Assembly (NCBI GenBank): GCA_015075425.1
Contig: JABTUL010000001.1
Span: forward strand, 496,001-560,000
Length of the DNA: 64,000 nucleotides
Direction of reading: 5' to 3'
From: Spirochaetales bacterium
GTDB lineage: Bacteria > Spirochaetota > Leptospiria > Leptospirales > Leptonemataceae
A program made the position numbers and the translations under genes. The notes beneath the pieces were generated by a model. That model did not search any database. It saw only the letters and a list, made by a program, of their open reading frames with translations, and was not told the DNA's origin. Position 1 is the stretch's first letter, and each line of letters starts with the position of its first letter. Of this stretch, positions 34,550 to 42,029 are shown piece by piece.

Positions 34550-35187
34550 CCTGGCCACTCCGTTGCGATAGTTTGCCACAGATGGGGCAGGTCTGGTTCC
34601 TCGCGTCCAGCGTACAGGGATTTTTCAAAAGCCTGCCTGCTGCGCTCGATGATCGACAATGGATCCGGCCGTATCTTCTTCATCTCTCTGGCGATTTCTC
34701 TGGCAGTCAGGCTACCTGACACAGCAAGTTCACCTTTTTCGGTCATACGGGCTACAAGATAAATAAAAATGAGTTTTCCGGCCTCTCGCAACTGCATGGC
34801 GGCAATGGCGCGTTCAATGCGCTCCCTGATTTCTGCAGCCGTACGGGCCTGCACAACTTCCTGGAAGGCGGTGTATTCCTGAAACTTCACCGGGAGAACC
34901 ACAGACGATCGCCCTTCTTTTGCTTGCGGTTTTCTACGGATCAGCCAGCGGACGGCAAAGAAAAGAGCCACAGCGGCCAGCAGGTAAAGCAGGATCTCCA
35001 GCAGAAAAAGGGAAACAGGCGGTGCTTCGAGAACCGGCGCGGGTGCGGACTGCGTTTCTTCGGGCATGACCTCACGTAATTCTTCTGCTGTGTATTTGCG
35101 ATAGTCCTGCCGCTCTGTATCGTACCAGGGGAAGTCAGCGAGGGCCAGTATGGGAAAGAAAAAAATAAGGAGTAAAATCCGTTTCAT
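34546..35187 (-). CDS. DUF4129-like membrane protein
   Basis: A 213-residue protein with a signal peptide (MKRILLLIFFFPILALA) and a short periplasmic stretch. One membrane helix (LLEILLYLLAAVALFFAVRW) precedes a cytoplasmic helical C-terminus of the DUF4129 type (LREAGKLIFIYLVARMTEKG, SLTAREIAREMKKI). Such genes accompany MoxR/DUF58 operons. It starts one base after the upstream gene's stop and overlaps the DUF4350 gene start. The family assignment rests on position and topology. Confidence 0.72.
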   Translation of the reverse strand: MKRILLLIFFFPILALADFPWYDTERQDYRKYTAEELREVMPEETQSAPAPVLEAPPVSLFLLEILLYLLAAVALFFAVRWLIRRKPQAKEGRSSVVLPVKFQEYTAFQEVVQARTAAEIRERIERAIAAMQLREAGKLIFIYLVARMTEKGELAVSGSLTAREIAREMKKIRPDPLSIIERSRQAFEKSLYAGREEPDLPHLWQTIATEWPG

Positions 35188-35188
35188 A

Positions 35189-35968
35189 TCAAGTGATGGT
35201 TCGTGACTGGCTGGCAGCAGCCAGCATCATCTGCACATCCCATCCTTCAATGAGGGACCGGGTATCGATGTAAAACAGGAAATGTGTCGTGGTATAAAAG
35301 AACATATAGCCGTGGACAATGGCCAGAAAGTCCGGCCCACTGAACGGCGCGAGGTTGGAAAGAAGCGATCGGCCAAACAGGAGATCTTGTAACAGCCCGG
35401 AAGACATGAGCAGCGCACCCAGACTCAGGGAAAAAATTAGCAAGTGGTAGAATTGAAATGCGGTGATGCGTTCCTGAGCATGATGGGAAAGGATGCGCAG
35501 GCGCTCTTTCAGGGCCGGTCCGCGCTGCCCTTCGAGAAGCAGCACTTCTGCCAGAAAAAAATCACGATACCACAGAAAATAGATGGGGAAAAGGAATGGC
35601 AGCGTGATTGTATAGAATATGCGATACAGAGCAAATCGTACGGTGAAGATGGTTAACCCGCTCCCTATCCATTGTAAAAAAGATTTAAAAGTTGGAGTCG
35701 CTTCAAACATGGCAAGTCCCAGGGTTACGGTCAGGCCCATGACGTACAGAGGTGAGATGATGATAAAGAATAAAAGGGAAAAGACTGAAGAGTATTCATT
35801 TCCCTTCCAGATGGAATTCCAGAGAAGATGGGAGAGAGTTCCGGCCGCGTATAAAAAAATAAGCAGTTTCCAGATGGTCGGTCGCCTGCGCAAAAGAATC
35901 AGTGCCAGGTCAAAGATTTCATCCAGGCGTCGTTTGCGCAGCTCAATCTGGATATTCGCCGGATTCAT
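35189..35968 (-). CDS. Polytopic membrane protein in MoxR operon
   Basis: A 259-residue protein with about six hydrophobic segments, starting MNPANIQIELRKRRLDEIFD, then WKLLIFLYAAGTLSHLLWN. No firm family is recognised. The equivalent position in related operons holds a membrane protein of unknown role, likely part of the same membrane complex. The ATG overlaps the SpoIIM-like stop by four bases, fixing the start; the open frame extends upstream to 36028 without support. Confidence 0.75.
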   Translation of the reverse strand: MNPANIQIELRKRRLDEIFDLALILLRRRPTIWKLLIFLYAAGTLSHLLWNSIWKGNEYSSVFSLLFFIIISPLYVMGLTVTLGLAMFEATPTFKSFLQWIGSGLTIFTVRFALYRIFYTITLPFLFPIYFLWYRDFFLAEVLLLEGQRGPALKERLRILSHHAQERITAFQFYHLLIFSLSLGALLMSSGLLQDLLFGRSLLSNLAPFSGPDFLAIVHGYMFFYTTTHFLFYIDTRSLIEGWDVQMMLAAASQSRTIT

Positions 35969-36924
35969 TGTCGCAAGGCCCGGCTCAGTCCTCCTGCCAG
36001 GTAAACCCAGAGCAAGAGCAGCATACAAAGCCCGATCAAAACCTTTTGGATCAGTGGTAAATCCAGAGGTGCAAAAAGAGCCTCCAGAAAGGCAGCTACG
36101 GTGGTACAGAGGGCTGCTCCCACAATAATCGGAACGGATTTGCGAGCGCCCTCCTGCAATGATTGCAGACGCGGGAGATTACCGGAAAGCACCAGGGACA
36201 ATCCGAGTCGCATGCCCGCGCCAGTGGAGATGCCAATTGCTGTCAGTTCCAGAGGGGCGTGGATGGGAATCCAGGAAAGAATGCTTTCTTTAGCCGGAGT
36301 GCCCAGCAGAAAGCCAATCACACTGCCCAGATGGAGTGCATTGTAAATCATAATATAAAGTGAACCAATACCGCCCAGGATGCCCAGGCCAAAACATGTT
36401 AGATTGATGCTCACATTGTTCATGATATAAAAGCCCGATCCCATGGCCGCATCACCGGCGGAAACACTGCGCGAGCGCTCCTGGTGCATTTCTTGATAGT
36501 TTTGCAGTGTTGCCGTTCCAACCAGGTCGCGAGCAAAATCGGGGGTAAAGTAGCCGAGACACAAAGACAGCATGAAAAAACTGTAAAACAGTACGGTACT
36601 GAATTGTACCAGACGGTCACGTCGGATGGCCCCGGGCACGGTATCGAAAAGGTAGCGCAGCAGCGGTGTGGCCTGAAATCGACCGGCAGAATAAAGGGTG
36701 CCATGAGCACGGGACACCAATCGTTCCAGACGGCGAACTGTTTCAGAGGGCAGGCGGAAGGCACTGGCAATGGACAGATCCGTGCAGATCGAGCGGTACA
36801 GACGGCCAAAACGGAGCACGGATTGCGGCGGCTCCCTCTTTTGTCGGTACTCCAGTTGCGCTGTGATTTCTTCCAGCTCTTTCCATTCATCGCTACGCTT
36901 CTGGATAAAGGCGGCCGGAGTCAT
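35965..36924 (-). CDS. Stage II sporulation protein M-like (DUF95) membrane protein
   Basis: A 319-residue protein. A cytoplasmic N-terminus of about 100 residues (RLERLVSRAHGTLYSAGR) is followed by the SpoIIM/DUF95 membrane domain with INLTCFGLGILGGIGSLYIM, LGSVIGFLLGTP, HAPLELTAIGISTGAGMRLG and several further helices. In non-sporulating bacteria this family is encoded with RDD and MoxR genes, as here, and is thought to belong to a membrane complex. Overlaps both neighbours by four bases. Confidence 0.92.
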   Translation of the reverse strand: MTPAAFIQKRSDEWKELEEITAQLEYRQKREPPQSVLRFGRLYRSICTDLSIASAFRLPSETVRRLERLVSRAHGTLYSAGRFQATPLLRYLFDTVPGAIRRDRLVQFSTVLFYSFFMLSLCLGYFTPDFARDLVGTATLQNYQEMHQERSRSVSAGDAAMGSGFYIMNNVSINLTCFGLGILGGIGSLYIMIYNALHLGSVIGFLLGTPAKESILSWIPIHAPLELTAIGISTGAGMRLGLSLVLSGNLPRLQSLQEGARKSVPIIVGAALCTTVAAFLEALFAPLDLPLIQKVLIGLCMLLLLWVYLAGGLSRALRQ

Positions 36925-37727
36925 GCTGCTCCCCGCTTTTCCGTGTCCAGTTGAAAAAGCGTATGATGTAGAGCGGCAAGGACTTCATCCATGCTGCGCC
37001 CCGGCGGAAACTGGCAAAAATCCCGAACAAAGGGCTGCAGGGGTGCGGTGATTTCTGCCCTGCGCTCCGGATGAAGCAGAGGTCGGCGCACCATATATTC
37101 ATTCAGAGCACGCACAAAATCTGCCGCCGGGAGGTAGCGTAATTGTAAATCTGAGGCAAGCTCCGCTGCGGCCGCATCTGCCTGGAGCTGGATTTCACGG
37201 CCGGACTCCGGTTGATCGCGGATGACCAGGGTCCGTCCGGCCAGATCCCCCAATCTTTGAAATGCCGGTGCGCTTGCGAACATACTGATGAGCCCAATGA
37301 CGCCCGAGGGAATAAAGAAGAGCCAGAACAAAGGCCAGACCGGAAGGACGTCCGCGATACGCACCAGGTTACGGATCAAGAGTTGTGAGACATCAAGTGC
37401 TGTGCCGTCCGCGCTGCTTACGCGTATTTGAAAAGCCATTTTGCCCGGAGTCCGGCCGCGATTCAGCCATTCAAAAAGGAAAAAATATAACCAATAAACT
37501 ATAAAAAAAACAAGAAATAATAAAAATTGAATAACTCCGGCAGCATTCTGGCCCGGCAGGCAGGCTGCTGACAGCGCAAACAAAAACAGGGCGCAGATCA
37601 GGATAAAGGCAATGATCAGATGATCCAGCAGGGCTGCAAAGATGCGAATGGACGGCCCGGCCGTATGGTAGCGGAAAACGATGAATTCGGGAGCCGCAAT
37701 GGCAATCGTCTGGTCCAGTTTCTGCAT
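36921..37727 (-). CDS. RDD family membrane protein
   Basis: A 268-residue protein. The RDD domain has the arginine and aspartate residues near the first and second helices (SIRIFAALLDHLIIAFILIC; RTPGKMAFQIRVSSADGTALD). It has about four helices and a soluble C-terminal extension of about 90 residues (LQLRYLPAADFVRALNEYMV). Some RDD proteins transport cations; here it is the first dedicated gene of the MoxR operon. Its ATG overlaps the coaD stop by one base (TAATG). Confidence 0.9.
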   Translation of the reverse strand: MQKLDQTIAIAAPEFIVFRYHTAGPSIRIFAALLDHLIIAFILICALFLFALSAACLPGQNAAGVIQFLLFLVFFIVYWLYFFLFEWLNRGRTPGKMAFQIRVSSADGTALDVSQLLIRNLVRIADVLPVWPLFWLFFIPSGVIGLISMFASAPAFQRLGDLAGRTLVIRDQPESGREIQLQADAAAAELASDLQLRYLPAADFVRALNEYMVRRPLLHPERRAEITAPLQPFVRDFCQFPPGRSMDEVLAALHHTLFQLDTEKRGAA

Positions 37728-38218
37728 TAGATAAAATGACCGAATTTCCGGGCCAGGGCCTGGCTGATAGAAGGGGGCGTGTACTCGCGAACATCCCGGC
37801 CCAGTCTGGCTATCTCTTTGATGATAGTGCTTGATAAAAAAGAATATTTTTGACTGGAAAGCAAAAATACTGTTTCAATCTGTGGTTCCATATCCCGGTT
37901 GACCTGAAACATGGCGTACTCGTAGTCAAAATCGGTAACGGCGCGCAGGCCCCGAATGATAGAAACGGCATGAAGCTGACGGGCAAATTCCACCAGCAGA
38001 TTCTGGAAGCTTACCACCTGGACTCGACTGTGGTTCTGAAAAATTTCACTGATCAGATTTTTGCGTTCTTCCAGAGTAAACAGAGACGTTTTGGCTGAAT
38101 TGGTGGCGATAGCGACATAGACTGTGTCAAAGAGCTCCAGCGAACGTTCCACAATATCCAGATGGCCGTTGGTGAAAGGATCGAAGCTGCCTGGATAAAG
38201 TCCGATCCGATTCGCCAC
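37727..38218 (-). CDS. coaD: Phosphopantetheine adenylyltransferase
   Basis: A 163-residue enzyme converting 4'-phosphopantetheine and ATP to dephospho-CoA. It has the nucleotidyltransferase motif IGLYPGSFDPFTNGHLDIVE at the N-terminus, IIRGLRAVTDFDYE in the middle and SSTIIKEIARLG near the end. A GTG at 38218 gives the usual length; an ATG at 38296 would add 26 atypical residues and overlap the control region of the EAL gene. It leads into the RDD/MoxR operon by a one-base overlap. Confidence 0.95.
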   Translation of the reverse strand: MANRIGLYPGSFDPFTNGHLDIVERSLELFDTVYVAIATNSAKTSLFTLEERKNLISEIFQNHSRVQVVSFQNLLVEFARQLHAVSIIRGLRAVTDFDYEYAMFQVNRDMEPQIETVFLLSSQKYSFLSSTIIKEIARLGRDVREYTPPSISQALARKFGHFI

Positions 38219-38301
38219 AGGCCGAATCTGGGCGGGAATTTCTGGCTGTCGATAGAAAAGCGGTCCTGATGGAGAAAATAGCGAGCCGCCGGGCATACCG
38301 C

Positions 38302-38330
38302 TTGACAGGGCAGAACACCCGGAATATTCG
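38302..38330 (+). promoter_or_regulatory. Candidate promoter of the EAL/PP2C operon
   Basis: TTGACA (38302-38307) followed after 17 bases by TATTCG (weak -10, three of six), just before the TTG start at 38337. The very short leader argues that the real -10 could lie elsewhere. It lies between divergent coaD and the EAL gene. Confidence 0.3.
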
Positions 38331-38336
38331 AAGGCA

Positions 38337-39707
38337 TTGGAAAATCAGGAACAATACTTGGGTCTGGTGGACCTGGAATCCTTCAAGGAATCCTTCATTG
38401 CCGGGAACAAAGGCAAACCGCTCTTTCTGATCCGGTTTGAGAAAATAACAGGCATGGATCTGCTGGATTTTGTTCAGTTGCTCCGTGCAGAGGTCTGCCG
38501 CATCCTGGAGCTTGATGAACTGGAATTTGGCTTTCATTATATAGATCATCTAAAATGTTTATTACTCGGTATCACTTCCTCCGCCGATGGGGGTATCCCC
38601 AATATCGATAACGCGATTGGCCGTTTCCATGAAGGTTGTCAGAAGCAACAAACCTGCAATTTTAGCTTCGGTATAGCCAGAACCCAATGCAATTTTATTT
38701 CCAGCCGGGATGAAATCTATGATGAACTGTATCGGCTGTCAGAAAAAAATCTGAAAGACAATCTGGTACGCTGGAGCTGGACATATTTCAATCGCGCCAA
38801 TAATTACTTTTCCGGTTCCGCCGATGATGCCGTAATCCAGCCCACTGTTTTTTACGACGACCGCAATCGGACCTTTTCTGTTAAGGGGGGCGAAGTCTTT
38901 GTAGGTGGTCGGGTCTATGCCACCTATGCCTCTCTGATCAATGATATCCCCGCCGATCAGGACCTCAATCGTATCGAGCTTTTGATTCTAGAAAAATTGA
39001 TCCTGGCATGTGCGCGGACACCTGGTGTTCTTAAGTTCAATATATCACCGCAATCGCTGATTGATACTTTCAGCCGCCATGAGCGTGTCACCCGATTTAA
39101 TCGACTGCTGCATGAAAATGGTCTCAACCCTGTTAATGTCCGTCTGGAGCTGGTGGAAAAACCGTACTACGAAGAACTGGGACGGGGACTCAAGGATGTA
39201 TGTCAGGATTTTTATAATTATGGTGTAACATTTGCGGCGGACGATTTTGGTGTAAAAAGCCAGAGCCATCAGGTTGTGCTTGAGCTGGGTGTAATGATCA
39301 AAGAATTCAAACTTGATCCGATCAGCTTCAAGTTCAAGGCCGATGAAGATCGCATCAAATTTCTGGATAACCTGGCTTTTATTGCTTACTGTAAACGGTT
39401 GGCGGACAACCGTGAAGCGGCCATCACAGCGGAAGCCGTGGAAGAATTTGATACACTGCAATTCTTGCTGGAGCACCGGATCCAGCAGTACCAGGCCAAT
39501 ATCTTTTTTAAAAAGATGCCTGTGGTGGAGTACAGGGAAACATTCAGCCAGCTATGCAACTTACCGGAGAAATATGTGTTTGATATATTAAAAGATCCGG
39601 AACTCTACCGTCGCCAACAGACGGTGGGCAATATTTTCAAAGTAGCCCGCGAAATCGGTTACCGCGATGAGAATTTTCACAGTCAGGAGGCGCTGGAGAG
39701 ATTTTGA
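38337..39707 (+). CDS. EAL-domain protein with degenerate N-terminal domain
   Basis: A 456-residue soluble protein. The first 150 residues resemble a degenerate GGDEF fold with no GGDEF loop. The C-terminal two thirds align with EAL phosphodiesterases: GGEVFVGGR stands for the EAL signature, FNISPQSLI and VRLELVEK provide the Asn and Glu, FAADDFGVKS the DDFG, IKEFKLD the lysine, and AEAVEEFDTLQFLL a further Glu. The EAL triplet itself is EVF, so c-di-GMP hydrolysis may be retained or lost. A TTG start. It is coupled by TTGA overlap to a PP2C phosphatase. Confidence 0.85.
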   Translation: MENQEQYLGLVDLESFKESFIAGNKGKPLFLIRFEKITGMDLLDFVQLLRAEVCRILELDELEFGFHYIDHLKCLLLGITSSADGGIPNIDNAIGRFHEGCQKQQTCNFSFGIARTQCNFISSRDEIYDELYRLSEKNLKDNLVRWSWTYFNRANNYFSGSADDAVIQPTVFYDDRNRTFSVKGGEVFVGGRVYATYASLINDIPADQDLNRIELLILEKLILACARTPGVLKFNISPQSLIDTFSRHERVTRFNRLLHENGLNPVNVRLELVEKPYYEELGRGLKDVCQDFYNYGVTFAADDFGVKSQSHQVVLELGVMIKEFKLDPISFKFKADEDRIKFLDNLAFIAYCKRLADNREAAITAEAVEEFDTLQFLLEHRIQQYQANIFFKKMPVVEYRETFSQLCNLPEKYVFDILKDPELYRRQQTVGNIFKVAREIGYRDENFHSQEALERF

Positions 39708-41572
39708 AAAGATCGCTCTGGCAGCGGGTGCTGCTACTTTTTCAAAGTCCGGACCGGCGTGCGCTTAAGGCGGAGTTCAAGGAAGATCTGCACAATCAGG
39801 CCTACGTGATCCACTGGCCCGGCGGGCTTCTGGCTACCGTAGCCTGGCTGGGTTTTGCGCTGGATACGGATAGACGATTGCATCCGGAATTCCCGGAATT
39901 GATTTATTTTCGTCTGGGACTGACAGCCCTGGGCCTCCTCCTCACCGTTAGCTGCCTTTTTGATTTGCTCCGGGGTAAGAATGTCCTGCGCGGCAGGGGT
40001 CTGGGCTGGATGTATGTGCTGGTTGGCTATACCATCTTTAGCGTTTCTTATTTTACCGGCAGGATCGCTGATGATCCCAATTATGTTTCCGGTATGCAAA
40101 TCGCGGTGCTATTGATTATCTTTTTGCCGTTTCCCCGGCGAATCACCTATTCGATGATTGGGCTTTCTATTTTGATTTTTGTTTCTTCCCTGAGCTACTG
40201 GCAGCCGGATCTTTCGAGTTTTCAGGCGCAGTACAGCATGCAGAATCTGGCCATTGCCTATGGTCTGGCCATGGTGATGGGCTTTATTCTGGACCGTTAC
40301 CGATTCAGTATTTTTTCCAATCACAATCAGGTGTTGTTGAAATCATCTCAGCTTCAAGAACAGATTCATACAGTGAACAAACTAAAAGAACAACAGGATG
40401 GTGACTATTTCCTCACGGCCAACCTGATCAAACCTTTGATTCGCAATAATGTCCAGGAAAGTCCCGTAAGTATAGAATTCTACCTGGATCAGCATAAAAA
40501 ATTTCACTTCCGGCACTGGAGCTCACAGATTGGCGGCGATTACCTTTATGCCGATCGAATTCTTCTGGCGGATGGCCCCTCCATTTGTTTCATCAATGGT
40601 GATGCCATGGGCAAGTCCATTCAGGGGGCCGGTGGCGCTCTGGTTCTGGGTACGGTGTTTCGTTCTCTGGTTACCCGAACACAAATGCAGGCCGATCTTC
40701 CCTATCCCGAGCAATGGCTGAAGAACGCCTTTATTGAATTGCAGAATGTTTTTGTCACTTTTGATGGACTGATGCTGATATCTGCGATCATCGGTCTTTT
40801 GCATGAGAAGAGTGGTTTACTGTATTATATCAATGCCGAGCATCCGCGTCCTGTTCTCTGGCGTGATAACCGGGCTGTGTTTTTGCAGGAGAAAACGCTT
40901 TTTCGTAAAATCGGTATTTTGAGCGCGGATGAACACATTGCCATTGATACTTTACTTTTACAGAGAGATGATGTGGTCCTGCTGGGCTCTGACGGGCGTG
41001 ATGACCTTGATCTGGGCCGGGGCTCAGAGGGTAAAAGGCAGATCAATGAAGAAGAAGAATTATTCCTGGAATCTGTTTACGGAACACGCGCTGACCTCTC
41101 TGATCTGGTCAAAGAATTGCGGCGGCAGGGAGAGCTTATCGATGATTTGAGCTTGATGCGCATCGGTTACAAAGAAGACGCGCCGGCACAAAATGATGGC
41201 GGGCAAATTCGGGAGACCCTGGAAAGGGAGCTTGTTCAGGCCAGACAGGCAAAGGACTGGTCAGGGGCCCTGGACCGGGCCTGTCGGCTAAGCGAGCTCT
41301 ACCCGGATCAGGAGGCCTATCTTCTTACAGTGCTCCGGCTTGCCAGGCGAGAATACGTTGCCAGGCGCTTGCCAGAAAAACTCAAACTGGCCATTGATTT
41401 TGGCGAGCGCCTGCGCTTGCGCAACCGACGTAATGCAGCCGCCTTACTCTACCTGGCTGATTCTTATCGTATGCAGGGACAGCAGGAACGCAGCCAAAAA
41501 ATCTTAAAAGAGGCACAGGATGCGGGAGCCGATGAGCAAGCAGTCCAGCGTGTCCGGAGCCTGCTTTCTTAG
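39704..41572 (+). CDS. Membrane PP2C/SpoIIE-type serine phosphatase with C-terminal repeats
   Basis: A 622-residue protein with six or so N-terminal membrane helices (residues about 35-205) and a short coiled coil. The PP2C phosphatase domain of RsbU/SpoIIE type follows, with SQIGGDYLYADRI, FINGDAMGKSIQGAGGALVL and VVLLGSDGRDDL. The final 120 residues look like TPR-type helical repeats (LYLADSYRMQGQQERSQKIL). It probably dephosphorylates an anti-anti-sigma (STAS) protein in a partner-switching pathway. A TTG start overlaps the EAL-gene stop, and GGAG lies six bases upstream. Confidence 0.93.
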   Translation: MKRSLWQRVLLLFQSPDRRALKAEFKEDLHNQAYVIHWPGGLLATVAWLGFALDTDRRLHPEFPELIYFRLGLTALGLLLTVSCLFDLLRGKNVLRGRGLGWMYVLVGYTIFSVSYFTGRIADDPNYVSGMQIAVLLIIFLPFPRRITYSMIGLSILIFVSSLSYWQPDLSSFQAQYSMQNLAIAYGLAMVMGFILDRYRFSIFSNHNQVLLKSSQLQEQIHTVNKLKEQQDGDYFLTANLIKPLIRNNVQESPVSIEFYLDQHKKFHFRHWSSQIGGDYLYADRILLADGPSICFINGDAMGKSIQGAGGALVLGTVFRSLVTRTQMQADLPYPEQWLKNAFIELQNVFVTFDGLMLISAIIGLLHEKSGLLYYINAEHPRPVLWRDNRAVFLQEKTLFRKIGILSADEHIAIDTLLLQRDDVVLLGSDGRDDLDLGRGSEGKRQINEEEELFLESVYGTRADLSDLVKELRRQGELIDDLSLMRIGYKEDAPAQNDGGQIRETLERELVQARQAKDWSGALDRACRLSELYPDQEAYLLTVLRLARREYVARRLPEKLKLAIDFGERLRLRNRRNAAALLYLADSYRMQGQQERSQKILKEAQDAGADEQAVQRVRSLLS

Positions 41573-42029
41573 CGCTCAGCCGGGCAGCGCCCCAATCTGT
41601 GATAAGGATTGTTTCTCCCCTGGCGTTGCGACTGAGCTGGAAGAACCGTTCTCCTTTCTTGTAACTGAAACTGATAATTCCTTTCCTTAAAAGATAGTAA
41701 GGAACTTCTACTATTTCCTGACCTGCTTCTTTTTGACCGGCGGCCTTCCCTTCATATTTGAGTTGAAAGGTCTGACCGCCGGTCCGCCGTCCGGCCATCT
41801 GCAGAGCAACCCTTCCTTCCACGGGAAAGCGGGCCGGCCGGGCGGAAAAAGCGATACGGAGATGTGTGGCGGAAAGTTCAAGCATCTGTCCTTCTCCTAT
41901 GACCTTTCCCTGGCTGTGGATCTGGAAGCGCTGGCCGGTGCCTATGGAAGTGACGGTATTCAAGGAAAAGGCGTAAAGCGGGCCACAAAAGAAAAGGCAG
42001 GATAGGATTGCTACTCGCAGACGCCTCAC
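41382..42029 (-). CDS. Secreted small protein of unknown function, 3' antisense overlap
   Basis: A 215-residue open frame. The signal peptide is MRRLRVAILSCLFFCGPLYA. The mature part starts FSLNTVTSIGTGQRFQIHSQ and reads plausibly to about residue 150 (ARGETILITDWGAARLSAKK). The last 60 residues are antisense to the end of the PP2C gene and are His/Pro/Arg-rich and unconvincing, so either the overlap is real or the true end was lost by a frameshift near 41570. It overlaps the preceding OmpA-family gene by four bases and probably works with it. No family recognised. Confidence 0.6.
   Translation of the reverse strand: MRRLRVAILSCLFFCGPLYAFSLNTVTSIGTGQRFQIHSQGKVIGEGQMLELSATHLRIAFSARPARFPVEGRVALQMAGRRTGGQTFQLKYEGKAAGQKEAGQEIVEVPYYLLRKGIISFSYKKGERFFQLSRNARGETILITDWGAARLSAKKAGSGHAGLLAHRLPHPVPLLRFFGCVPAVPAYDKNQPGRVRRLHYVGCASAGARQNQWPV

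Noticed and set aside
35619-36128. Arg-rich plus-strand frame in the MoxR operon
   Set aside because: It is antisense to two overlapping membrane-protein genes and lacks any domain signal.
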